In this document: positions 45,258-52,327 of the stretch, piece by piece | Position numbering within the stretch: position 1 is the stretch's first letter | Layout of the letters: the number at the start of each line of letters is the position of its first letter | Assembly: GCF_003697165.2 (NCBI RefSeq) | Contig: NZ_CP033092.2 | Coordinates: 1,178,001 to 1,242,000, forward strand | Direction of reading: 5' to 3' | Length of the DNA stretch: 64,000 nucleotides | From: Escherichia coli DSM 30083 = JCM 1649 = ATCC 11775 | GTDB taxonomy: Bacteria > Pseudomonadota > Gammaproteobacteria > Enterobacterales > Enterobacteriaceae | Program-made: the position numbers and the translations under genes | Notes under the pieces: generated by a model | The model's database searches: none | The model's input: only the letters and a program-made list of their open reading frames with translations | What the model was told of the DNA's origin: nothing

Positions 45258-45620
45258 TTAATGACCTGCTGCGCGGAGTTTTCCGTCAGGTTCACCGGCA
45301 AGAGTCAGTAATTGTCCCTGGTCTTCCTGCAGAATAGTCAGGCGACCACCGCGATTGACATACATCGGCGTTTCGGTGGTGTCTTCTTCGGAAATTTTCC
45401 CGCGGTTAGTCGGACGAACATATGAGAGTTTGTGTTTTATTTTCACACGGTTCTCATCAAACGGTTCGATTTCCAGGTTGAGCGAGACCTTACCTTTGGT
45501 TTTCGTGTTCATCACACCGGAAGCGACTTCACTGAGAACTGCGCCGATTTTGGTTTCAAATACGCCGCCGTCCAGCTCCCCGATAAATTCCTGCACGTTG
45601 GTACTGCGTTCGCTAGCCAT
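45258..45620 (-). CDS. yfdP: YfdP-like phage protein
   Basis: This is a 120-residue protein like YfdP of CPS-53 (MASERSTNVQEFIGELDGGV). The start at 45620 has AGGAG 9 bp upstream; the frame is open for 106 more codons but that extension has no site and unusual composition. Function is unknown; it is the first clear gene of the leftward yfdPQR cassette. Confidence 0.85.
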   Translation of the reverse strand: MASERSTNVQEFIGELDGGVFETKIGAVLSEVASGVMNTKTKGKVSLNLEIEPFDENRVKIKHKLSYVRPTNRGKISEEDTTETPMYVNRGGRLTILQEDQGQLLTLAGEPDGKLRAAGH

Positions 45621-46088
45621 TTTGCTGCTCCTCATCATATCGACCCTGCAAGGTCGGTTGGTTTCTCCACAAAACAGAGAAGAACACCTGCGGTGGCAGC
45701 CGCCCGGGTGGATTGGGTTATGAGCCCGTCGTCCGGTGATGCTCTTCTCTGTTTTGTAAAAAGAGCGGTACCAGCCGGAAGCAAGGGTACAAGCTGGTAC
45801 CGCCAGGACTACACACAGCATAAAGTTGTGGTGCCGGGTGCCTCCCGGTGCCTGGCGAAGGTTGCACACCAGGCGGGTGGGTATCCACAGAAGGTCGACT
45901 GTCAGCCTCAACCTTAACCCGCGTGCGCTGAGCCGCATTCACCACAACGCTAAGGATTCTCTCTGGTTGAAAATACTTAGCTGTTATGTGCCTGCTTTTA
46001 GCCACATCAGGCGAGGTGGGCCTGGTTATTCCCCAACAACAAGGATTCGGCTAATCTGGATGACTCTGTTCTTAGAGGGGATAATTAA
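45621..46088. other. Early-region leader between yfdP and the secreted-protein gene
   Basis: 468 bp with no certain gene. On the minus strand the yfdP frame stays open to 45938 and encodes segments (RHHNFMLCVVLAVPACTLASGW) that recall Ash/Icd-like phage proteins, while a second frame (45718-46005, GTG start) overlaps it. The DNA contains many short inverted repeats (GCGGTACCAGC/GCTGGTACCGC at 45767-45804), so it may be a structured leader of the pL-type transcript. Confidence 0.4.
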
Positions 46089-46601
46089 ATGGGAGCGATT
46101 TATGTTAAACGTTTGATTCTGTCGGTAGCACTGATAATACCGATAGCATCCAATGCTTCTGATGCTTTGAACCAGCCGAGCAGTAGTCTAAATGATGGTG
46201 TTGAGACTTTTTTTATTTCCTGCTTTGATATGCCTCAGGAAACAACTACTGATATGGACGCTTGTCAGAGAGTTCAGTTAGCTCAGGTTAGTTGGGTTAA
46301 GAATAAGTATTCGGTGGCCGCCCTGAATCGTTTGAAACAAGACAACAAGGATGATCCACAGCGTCTGCAGGAATTAACTGCTTCTTTTAACGCGGAAAGT
46401 GAAGCTTGGACAGAATTAATTGAGAAAGCGTCAAAGTCCGTCCAGGTTGATTATGCAGGAGGAACTATAGCTGGCACTGCAGTTGCATCACGTCAAATTG
46501 GTCTTCTGGAATTACAATCCCACGATATCTGGGAGCACTGGCTACGATTCGAGGACTCAACTCCTCCTCTTTTGCCAGAACCAAAGTTCAAATCTGAGTA
46601 A
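46089..46601 (+). CDS. Predicted periplasmic protein of unknown function
   Basis: This is a 170-residue protein with a probable signal peptide (KRLILSVALIIPIASNASDA) and a helical mature part with two cysteines spaced FISCFDM and MDACQRV. The pattern recalls small DUF1311/LprI-like periplasmic proteins, but I cannot assign it firmly. The ATG follows AGGGG. It lies on the strand opposite the leftward operon, between yfdP and the pL-type promoter, and has its own hairpin terminator, so it is probably expressed in the lysogen. Confidence 0.65.
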   Translation: MGAIYVKRLILSVALIIPIASNASDALNQPSSSLNDGVETFFISCFDMPQETTTDMDACQRVQLAQVSWVKNKYSVAALNRLKQDNKDDPQRLQELTASFNAESEAWTELIEKASKSVQVDYAGGTIAGTAVASRQIGLLELQSHDIWEHWLRFEDSTPPLLPEPKFKSE

Positions 46602-46627
46602 TAAGTCATCCAGATTGTTAAAGAGCG

Positions 46628-46653
46628 AAGCGTCCTATAGGGCGCTTTTTTGT
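46628..46653 (+). terminator. Terminator of the secreted-protein gene
   Basis: AGCGTCC and GGGCGCT form a short hairpin around TATA, followed by a run of six T. It lies about 27 bp after the stop of the plus-strand gene. Confidence 0.75.
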
Positions 46654-46730
46654 TGCTAACGAATCATCCTGGACTTCATATGCCCCAGGCGGCTACTTCG
46701 TGGGCGTCCTGCCTGTTTGTTGTTTCTCTT

Positions 46731-46764
46731 GGGTACATTATGTATCCCAAAGGTACATTGTCAA
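46731..46764 (-). promoter_or_regulatory. pL-like promoter with operator-like repeats
   Basis: On the minus strand a -35 TTGACA (46764-46759) and a -10 CATAAT (46742-46737) are 16 bp apart. The promoter is overlapped by GGGTACATTATGTATCCC (46731-46748) and a GGTACATTG half (46752-46760). The GGTACA core matches repeats found in the repressor-Cro intergenic region, so the same repressor probably binds both. It would drive yfdP-yfdQ-yfdR-xis-int leftward. Confidence 0.65.
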
Positions 46765-46767
46765 GTA

Positions 46768-46793
46768 TAAAAAAACCTGCCGAAGCAGGTTCA
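46768..46793 (-). terminator. Repressor gene terminator
   Basis: AACCTGC (46777-46783 region) and GCAGGTT pair around CGAA, with a U run on the minus strand. It ends the CI-like repressor transcript just before the pL-like promoter. Confidence 0.85.
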
Positions 46794-46803
46794 TAAACAT
46801 TGA

Positions 46804-47478
46804 TTAGGCTTTGATTTTGTATCTTCTTGGTTTTCCTGAGAAAATCACAGTACCAATTATAGAGCAATTACCGTTGATCTTAATGTAAGGCTCAGGCCAG
46901 TTTGGGTTTAACGCTTTGAGATAACGCTGTGTCCCATCTTCTATCAACCTTTTGAAGGTGGTTTCACCTGTATCGTGCATCAATGCAATAACGTCGTCAC
47001 CGTGGCAGGCAGGTACTTCAGGATCGACAAAAATCATGTCTCCCGGGCGGTACTCATCAATCATTGAATCACCTATCACCCGCAAGATATAAGTCATTTC
47101 CCCACAGGGTACAGGGCAGGGATACGTTTCTGCTGTGCTCAAATCAACCTCAGAATATCCAACTTCTTTCCATGCTCCGGCCTGTACCCATGATATGACA
47201 GGGACTAATGTGATTTGTTTATTAGTGATTGAAACATCAGGTTTTTTTGTGATGTTCGTTGTCTGGTGTTCTTGATCGAGCCATCCGACAGGCAGGTCGA
47301 AACATTTTTCGATGTGTCGTGCCATGCTGTCACCGATATTTTTAGTAGCACCATCTCCCATAAACCTGCTGGTCTGGGTTGGCTCGCGATCAATCATAGT
47401 GGCAAAGGAAGAATTCCCGCCAACACCATCTCTCAGTTTTCTGGCGTTAGACCGCCGGATGTCATGGATTGTTTTCAT
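46804..47478 (-). CDS. CI-like prophage repressor (S24 peptidase family)
   Basis: This 224-residue repressor maintains lysogeny. The N-terminal half is a helix-turn-helix region (about 1-65; FATMIDREPTQTSRFMGD). The C-terminal LexA-type domain has the self-cleavage site A100-G101 (VQAGAW), the catalytic serine S138 in GDSM and lysine K176 in FKRL. It should therefore be cut by RecA-stimulated autoproteolysis after DNA damage, inducing the phage. It is divergent from the Cro-like gene across an operator region. Confidence 0.92.
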   Translation of the reverse strand: MKTIHDIRRSNARKLRDGVGGNSSFATMIDREPTQTSRFMGDGATKNIGDSMARHIEKCFDLPVGWLDQEHQTTNITKKPDVSITNKQITLVPVISWVQAGAWKEVGYSEVDLSTAETYPCPVPCGEMTYILRVIGDSMIDEYRPGDMIFVDPEVPACHGDDVIALMHDTGETTFKRLIEDGTQRYLKALNPNWPEPYIKINGNCSIIGTVIFSGKPRRYKIKA

Positions 47479-47494
47479 AACGAAATTAAAACCC

Positions 47495-47562
47495 TTGTAC
47501 CGTTAAGGTACAAGTATCTTGAAGGTTCATTTCAATCATGTAATATGTACACCGGAGGTACA
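47495..47562 (+). promoter_or_regulatory. Repressor/Cro switch: operators and pR-like promoter
   Basis: The perfect inverted repeat TTGTACCGTTAAGGTACAA (47495-47513) and the related TGTACACCGGAGGTACA (47546-47562) are probable operators. A rightward promoter TTGAAG (47519-47524) with TAATAT (47541-47546), spacing 16, lies between them. The second operator overlaps the Shine-Dalgarno GGAGG of the Cro-like gene. Confidence 0.7.
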
Positions 47563-47568
47563 CATTGT

Positions 47569-47769
47569 ATGAAAGCGTATTGGGACTCTTTAACCAAAGA
47601 ACAGCAGGGCGAGTTGGCCGGAAAAGTTGGCTCAACACCTGGCTACTTACGGCTGGTTTTCAATGGCTATAAAAAAGCCAGTTTTGTGCTGGCTAAAAAA
47701 CTTGAGCAATGCACGTCAGGTGCAATTACGAAATCTGACTTAAGACCGGATATCTATCCGAAAGATTAG
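47569..47769 (+). CDS. Cro-like / YdaS-family regulator
   Basis: This is a 66-residue helix-turn-helix protein (GELAGKVGSTPGYLRLVFNG) resembling the Cro-type YmfT of e14 and YdaS. It starts at ATG 47569 after GGAGG. In-frame codons extend upstream into the repressor gene but are antisense. It would oppose the repressor at the shared operators and permit lytic growth. Confidence 0.82.
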   Translation: MKAYWDSLTKEQQGELAGKVGSTPGYLRLVFNGYKKASFVLAKKLEQCTSGAITKSDLRPDIYPKD

Positions 47770-47812
47770 CAGAACACTTTCAATTTTTAACCACAGAACG
47801 ATGAGGCTAATC

Positions 47813-48364
47813 GTGGGTAAGCATCACTGGAAAATAGAAAAACAGCCTGAGTGGTACGTGAAAGCTGTCAGAAAAACGATCGCGGCGTTGCCGGGTGGTT
47901 ACGCTGAAGCGGCTGACTGGCTCGATGTAACAGAAAACGCTTTATTCAACCGCCTTCGTGCAGATGGCGATCAGATTTTCCCGCTGGGATGGGCAATGGT
48001 TTTACAGCGTGCTGGTGGCACTCACTTCATTGCTGATGCTGTGGCGCAGTCTGCAAATGGCGTCTTTGTGTCTCTTCCTGACGTCGAGGATGTGGACAAC
48101 GCCGATATCAACCAACGCCTGCTGGAGGTCATTGAACAGATCGGCAGTTATTCAAAACAGATTCGTTCAGCAATTGAAGACGGTGTAGTGGAACCGCATG
48201 AGAAGACAGCAATTAACGATGAGCTGTACCTCTCAATTTCGAAGCTGCAGGAGCATGCAGCACTGGTCTACAAAATCTTTTGCGTTTCAGAAAGTAGTGA
48301 CGCCCGCGAGTGTGCAGCTCCGGGCGCCGTGGCGTGTCGTGACTGTGGAGAAACTAACGCATGA
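47813..48364 (+). CDS. ymfL: YmfL-like phage regulatory protein
   Basis: This is a 183-residue protein closely similar to YmfL of K-12 prophage e14, occupying the CII-like position after Cro. The N-terminal half (YAEAADWLDVTENALFNRLR) is a predicted helix-turn-helix. The start is GTG 47813 (MGKHHWKIEKQ), preceded by GAGG at 6 bp; an ATG 12 bp upstream is possible but contains the ribosome site. It overlaps the next gene by 4 bp. Confidence 0.82.
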   Translation: MGKHHWKIEKQPEWYVKAVRKTIAALPGGYAEAADWLDVTENALFNRLRADGDQIFPLGWAMVLQRAGGTHFIADAVAQSANGVFVSLPDVEDVDNADINQRLLEVIEQIGSYSKQIRSAIEDGVVEPHEKTAINDELYLSISKLQEHAALVYKIFCVSESSDARECAAPGAVACRDCGETNA

Positions 48365-48699
48365 ACAGTTTAACAACACACTACCGTCGCTCGCAACTGA
48401 TTGCGCTTCCTGTACCGGGTGGAAAAGCGAAGGTGGAGTATTGCTATGCAGTAAATGTACCAGGTGACAGGGAAATTGTAACCCACAGCTTTGCTGAGTG
48501 GGCTGTGGGTGATTTCAACCGGCAGAAGGAGACAGTCCTTTGCGACAAGTTAACCGCTGGTTCAAAGATCACTACGGAGTGCCCGTCAGAGTCATTCGTT
48601 GGGAACCGGAAACACAACGGGTTATCTACCTCCGCGAAGGCTATGAGCATGAATGCTTCAGTCCGCTCGAACAGTTTCGTCGTAAATTCAGGGAAATAG
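48361..48699 (+). CDS. ymfM: YmfM-like protein (putative SOS-linked division inhibitor)
   Basis: This is a 112-residue protein at the ymfM position of the e14 layout, and of the same length as E. coli YmfM as I recall it. YmfM of e14 has been reported to cause filamentation when SOS is induced. The start ATG overlaps the ymfL stop (ATGA). The C-terminal half overlaps a second gene in another frame (48540-48719), so only about the first 60 codons are free of dual coding, which leaves the C-terminal sequence low in complexity. Confidence 0.72.
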   Translation: MNSLTTHYRRSQLIALPVPGGKAKVEYCYAVNVPGDREIVTHSFAEWAVGDFNRQKETVLCDKLTAGSKITTECPSESFVGNRKHNGLSTSAKAMSMNASVRSNSFVVNSGK

Positions 48700-48719
48700 A
48701 GGTCGGTCATGAGCACTAA
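48540..48719 (+). CDS. DUF4222-like small phage protein (overlapping frame)
   Basis: This is a 59-residue frame with a TTG start at 48540 and AGGAG 8 bp before it. The product (RQVNRWFKDHYGVPVRVIRW, then FSPLEQFRRKF) matches the short DUF4222 family of lambdoid phages. It lies inside the 3' half of ymfM in a different frame and overlaps the start of the replication gene by 11 bp. The conserved look of this frame suggests it is the main product of the overlap. Confidence 0.75.
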   Translation: MRQVNRWFKDHYGVPVRVIRWEPETQRVIYLREGYEHECFSPLEQFRRKFREIEVGHEH

Positions 48720-49650
48720 ATTAACCGGCTATGTATGGGATGGTTGCGCTGCGTCAGGCATGAAGTTATCCAGCGTGGCAATTATGGCCCGCCTGGCTGA
48801 TTTCAGTAATGACGAAGGTGTGTGCTGGCCATCAATTGAAACCATTGCCCGCCAGATTGGCGCGGGGATGAGTACCGTCAGAACGGCTATCGCACGGCTG
48901 GAAGCAGAAGGCTGGTTAACGCGTAAGGCGCGTCGCCAGGGTAACCGCAATGCGTCGAATGTTTATCAGCTTAACGTTGCGAAGCTTCAGGCAGCGGCAT
49001 TTTCTCAACTGTCAGATTCTGACCCGTCAAAATCTGACGCATCAAAATCTGCCCCGTCAAAATTTGATGCGTCGAAATCTGGCAAAAAAGCGGGTTTTCA
49101 CCCGTCAGAATCTGGCGGGGATCCGTCAGTAAAATCAAAACATGATCCGTCAGATAAAAAAACTTCTCGTCCGGACGCTTCGCAACCGGACACGCAGACG
49201 GCTGAACAGGAGTTTTTAACTCGCCATCCTGATGCTGTTGTATTCAGCCCTAAAAAGCGCCAGTGGGGAACGCAGGATGATTTGACCTGCGCACAGTGGC
49301 TCTGGAAAAAAATCATCGCCCTGTACGAGCAGGCTGCCGAATGTGACGGCGAGGTGGTTCGTCCCAAAGAACCGAACTGGACAGCCTGGGCAAACGAAAT
49401 TCGCCTGATGTGTGTGCAGGATGGTCGTACTCACAAACAAATCTGCGAGATGTACAGCCGCGTCAGCCGCGATCCGTTCTGGTGCCGTAACGTGCTCAGC
49501 CCGTCGAAGCTGCGGGAAAAATGGGATGAGCTTTCCCTGCGCTTATCGCCGTCCGTAAGTACGTACACCGAAAAACGCGAGGACCCGTACTTCAAAGCCA
49601 GTTACGACAACGTGGACTACAGCCAGATCCCGGCAGGATTCAGGGGGTGA
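48709..49650 (+). CDS. Phage replication initiator (O-like, helix-turn-helix)
   Basis: This 313-residue protein has an N-terminal winged helix (about 1-95; CWPSIETIARQIGAGMSTVR) typical of phage replication proteins that bind origin iterons, a low-complexity Ser/Asp/Lys linker (about 100-160), and a C-terminal domain that probably recruits host helicase (DPFWCRNVLSPSKLREKWDEL). The linker is encoded by 15-bp repeats that look like an origin, as in the lambda O gene. No helicase or loader gene (P-like) was recognised next to it. Confidence 0.8.
   Translation: MSTKLTGYVWDGCAASGMKLSSVAIMARLADFSNDEGVCWPSIETIARQIGAGMSTVRTAIARLEAEGWLTRKARRQGNRNASNVYQLNVAKLQAAAFSQLSDSDPSKSDASKSAPSKFDASKSGKKAGFHPSESGGDPSVKSKHDPSDKKTSRPDASQPDTQTAEQEFLTRHPDAVVFSPKKRQWGTQDDLTCAQWLWKKIIALYEQAAECDGEVVRPKEPNWTAWANEIRLMCVQDGRTHKQICEMYSRVSRDPFWCRNVLSPSKLREKWDELSLRLSPSVSTYTEKREDPYFKASYDNVDYSQIPAGFRG
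49012..49086 (+). repeat. Five 15-bp iterons, putative prophage replication origin
   Basis: Repeats of about TCAAAATCTGACGCA begin at 49012, 49027, 49042, 49057 and 49072, exactly 15 bp apart, with small changes. Degenerate copies (TCAGAATCTGGCGGG) follow to about 49,125, and AT-rich stretches (AAAATCAAAACATGATC; GATAAAAAAACTTC) lie just downstream. This is the lambda-type arrangement of iterons plus AT-rich unwinding region inside the initiator gene. Confidence 0.7.
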
Positions 49651-49652
49651 TC

Positions 49653-50141
49653 ATGAGTCTGTTAAATGACGTTCAGAAATTCATTGAAGCCCATCCGGGG
49701 TGTACTTCCGGTGACATTGCGGATGCTTTTGCAGGTTACTCACGACAGCGCGTTCTGCAGTCAGCAAGCAAGTTACGTCAGAGTGGGCGTGTGGCTCACC
49801 GTTGTGAAGGAGATACACGCAGACATTTCCCGCGCCTGACTGAGAGAGCGCAGGAACCGGAACCACAACCAGTTCGAGAAACCAGACCTGTGCGCAATTT
49901 CTATGTCGGCACTAACGATCCACGGGTGATTTTGTGCCTGACCCGCCAGGCTGAAGAACTGGAGTCCAGGGGTTTATACCGTCGTGCTGCAACCGTGTGG
50001 ATGGCGGCATTCCGTGAAAGCCACTCCCAGCCAGAACGAAACAATTTTCTGGCGCGTCGTGAGCGGTGCTTACGGAAAAGCAGCAAGCGCGCTGCATCGG
50101 GTGAAGAGTGGTATCTGTCAGGGAATTACGTGGGGGCTTAA
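49653..50141 (+). CDS. Winged-helix / PerC-like phage protein
   Basis: This is a 162-residue protein with two parts. An N-terminal winged helix (VQKFIEAHPGCTSGDIADAF) is followed by a C-terminal segment AEELESRGLYRRAATVWMAA, which is the PerC-family pattern found in several lambdoid phages and in virulence activators. It probably acts as a DNA-binding regulator, but its targets are unknown. The start ATG at 49653 is preceded by CAGGGGG. Its stop overlaps the methylase start by one base. Confidence 0.75.
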   Translation: MSLLNDVQKFIEAHPGCTSGDIADAFAGYSRQRVLQSASKLRQSGRVAHRCEGDTRRHFPRLTERAQEPEPQPVRETRPVRNFYVGTNDPRVILCLTRQAEELESRGLYRRAATVWMAAFRESHSQPERNNFLARRERCLRKSSKRAASGEEWYLSGNYVGA

Positions 50142-50794
50142 TGAGTAATAAATATTGCCAGGCGCTGGTGGAGCTGCGGAACAAACCAGCCCATGAACTG
50201 AAGGAAGTGGGCGATCAGTGGCGCACGCCGGACAACATTTTCTGGGGAATTAACACCCTGTTTGGCCCGTTTGTTCTGGATCTGTTCACCGACGGTGGTA
50301 ACGCCAAATGTGCCGCGTATTACACGGCGGAAGACAATGCGCTGGCGCATGACTGGTCAGAACGTCTTGCGGAGCTTAAAGGTGCTGCCTTTGGTAATCC
50401 CCCATACAGCCGCGCCAGTCAGCATGAGGGGCAATACATCACCGGCATGCGTTACATCATGAAGCATGCCAGTGCCATGCGTGATAAAGGCGGGCGCTAT
50501 GTTTTCCTGATCAAAGCTGCCACCAGCGAAGTGTGGTGGCCGGAAGATGCAGATCATATTGCTTTTATTCGCGGGCGTATTGGTTTTGAACTGCCTGTCT
50601 GGTTTATCCCGAAAGACGAGAAGCAGGTGCCGACAGGAGCTTTCTTCGCTGGTGCTATTGCTGTTTTTGACAAGACCTGGAAGGGACCGGCAATCAGCTA
50701 CATCGGGCGCGATGAACTTGAGGCATGTGGTGAGGCGTTTCTGGCGCAGGTTCGCCAGCAGGCGGAAAAACTGCTCAGGGAGATGGCGGCATGA
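50141..50794 (+). CDS. Phage adenine-N6 DNA methyltransferase
   Basis: This is a 217-residue protein of the phage-encoded Dam-type family (phage N-6-adenine-methyltransferase). The catalytic motif NPPY is in FGNPPYSRASQHEG near residue 85, with upstream FVLDLFTDGGNAK as the AdoMet-binding region. It may protect phage DNA from host restriction. The start at 50141 overlaps the previous stop (TAATG). No cognate endonuclease is encoded nearby. Confidence 0.85.
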   Translation: MSNKYCQALVELRNKPAHELKEVGDQWRTPDNIFWGINTLFGPFVLDLFTDGGNAKCAAYYTAEDNALAHDWSERLAELKGAAFGNPPYSRASQHEGQYITGMRYIMKHASAMRDKGGRYVFLIKAATSEVWWPEDADHIAFIRGRIGFELPVWFIPKDEKQVPTGAFFAGAIAVFDKTWKGPAISYIGRDELEACGEAFLAQVRQQAEKLLREMAA

Positions 50795-51117
50795 CGACGT
50801 TAACTCAATGCCAGCAGCAGGTGCTGGATATGCTGATTTCTTATCAGAAAGAACGTGGCTTCCCGCCAACCAATCAGGAGGTGGCAACCATGCTGGGATA
50901 CCGTTCAGTGAATGCAGCGGTGGAGCATCTTCGAGCACTGGAGAAAAAAGGCGTCATCACGATAAAGCGTGGCGTGGCCCGGGGTATCACTCTTCATACC
51001 GCGGTGAAGGACGACGACAGCGAGGCGGTCGGGATTATCCGCTCACTGCTTGCCGGTAAGGAAAACGCCAGGCTGCGTGCAGCCCACTGGTTACATGAGA
51101 GGGGCCTGAAAGTATGA
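50791..51117 (+). CDS. LexA-type DNA-binding domain protein
   Basis: This is a 108-residue protein that matches the LexA N-terminal winged-helix domain (QQQVLDMLISYQKERGFPPT; YRSVNAAVEHLRALEKKGVI) but has no peptidase domain. It could compete with LexA at SOS-type operators or regulate phage genes; neither is shown. It is coupled to the methylase by an ATGA overlap and to rusA by another. Confidence 0.82.
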   Translation: MTTLTQCQQQVLDMLISYQKERGFPPTNQEVATMLGYRSVNAAVEHLRALEKKGVITIKRGVARGITLHTAVKDDDSEAVGIIRSLLAGKENARLRAAHWLHERGLKV

Positions 51118-51503
51118 AGCTGATTCTGCCGTTTCCGCCCAGCGTGAACACGTACTGGCGACACCCCAACAAAGGGGCGTTTGCTGGTAAGAGCCTGATA
51201 AGCGCGGCGGGGCGCAAATTCCAGAGCGCGGCGTGTGCAGCAATAGTTGAGCAGTTACGTCGTCTGCCAAAACCAACGTCGGCACCTGCTTCAGTGGAGA
51301 TCGTGTTGTTTCCTCCGGATAACCGGATCCGCGATCTGGACAACTATAACAAGGCGCTGTTTGACGCCCTGACCCACGCGGGTGTGTGGGAAGACGACAG
51401 TCAGGTGAAAAGAATGCTGGTGGAGTGGGGACCGGTTATCCCGGAAGGGAAGGTCGAGATCACTATCAGTAAGTACGAGAAAACGGCGGGTGCAGCTGCC
51501 TGA
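51114..51503 (+). CDS. rusA: RusA-family Holliday junction resolvase
   Basis: This is a 129-residue homodimeric resolvase of lambdoid origin. The conserved acidic residues lie in PDNRIRDLDNYNKALFDALT (two Asp) and VWEDDSQVKRM (one or two Asp), matching the D70/D72/D91 set of RusA. The N-terminal PFPPSVNTYWRH is characteristic. It cleaves Holliday junctions during phage recombination. Confidence 0.92.
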   Translation: MKLILPFPPSVNTYWRHPNKGAFAGKSLISAAGRKFQSAACAAIVEQLRRLPKPTSAPASVEIVLFPPDNRIRDLDNYNKALFDALTHAGVWEDDSQVKRMLVEWGPVIPEGKVEITISKYEKTAGAAA

Positions 51504-51522
51504 TTAAGAGGAGAAACGAAGT

Positions 51523-52320
51523 ATGAATAATCTGATGGTTATTGATGGTATTGAAGTTCGTCGTGATGCTTATGGGCGTTACAGCCTGAACGATCTGCAC
51601 AGGGCTGCCGGTTCTCTGGATAAGCATAAGCCTGCATTCTGGCTCCGCAATGAGCAAACTGAACGTTTAATAAGCGAGTTGCAGATTTGCAACTCGGTCA
51701 ATATAGAGCCAGTTAACGTTATTCGTGGCGGAAATAACCAGGGGACGTATGTCTGCAAAGAACTGGTGTATGCCTATGCAATGTGGATAAGCCCGTCATT
51801 CCATCTGAAGGTGATCCGTACTTTCGATATGGTAACCAGCACACCGGAAAAATTATCCGGGCAGGCTGCTGACAAGATGCAGGCTGGCGTGATCCTGCTG
51901 GACTTTATGCGCCGGGAATTAAACCTGTCTAACTCATCAGTGCTTGGAGCCTGTCAGAAGCTTCAGGAGGCTGTTGGCTTACCGAATCTGGCACCGCGCT
52001 ATGCCATTGATGCTCCTGCTGACGCGCCTGATGGCTCAAGTCGCCCGACACTGTCGCTGAGTGCACTGCTGAAACAGTATGGTATCCGCCTTACGGCTAA
52101 TCAGGCATATCACCAGATGGCGAAGCTGGGGATCGTCGAACAGCGCGAACGATACAGCCGTACAGCGATTAACAACATCAAAAAATTCTGGTCGCTGACG
52201 GCGAAAGGCTGCATGTTCGGCAAGAACATCACCAGTCCTGCAAATCCGCGCGAGACGCAGCCGCATTTCTTCGAATCCCGATTCCCTGAGCTGTTAAAGC
52301 TGCTCGATACCGTTCATTGA
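51523..52320 (+). CDS. KilA-N domain protein (antirepressor-like)
   Basis: This is a 265-residue protein with an N-terminal KilA-N DNA-binding domain (about 1-110; GRYSLNDLHRAAG, AYAMWISPSFHLKVIRTFD) and a C-terminal helical region (LSLSALLKQYGIRLTANQAY) like those of Roi/Ant-type phage regulators. Start ATG follows AGAGGAGAAACG. It probably regulates phage development or has antirepressor activity; the direct target is not known. Confidence 0.83.
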   Translation: MNNLMVIDGIEVRRDAYGRYSLNDLHRAAGSLDKHKPAFWLRNEQTERLISELQICNSVNIEPVNVIRGGNNQGTYVCKELVYAYAMWISPSFHLKVIRTFDMVTSTPEKLSGQAADKMQAGVILLDFMRRELNLSNSSVLGACQKLQEAVGLPNLAPRYAIDAPADAPDGSSRPTLSLSALLKQYGIRLTANQAYHQMAKLGIVEQRERYSRTAINNIKKFWSLTAKGCMFGKNITSPANPRETQPHFFESRFPELLKLLDTVH

Positions 52321-52327
52321 GGTGACC

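Noticed and set aside
47266..47568. Upstream extension of the Cro-like gene into the repressor gene
   Set aside because: It is antisense to the repressor and crosses the operator region; GGAGG sets the start at 47569.
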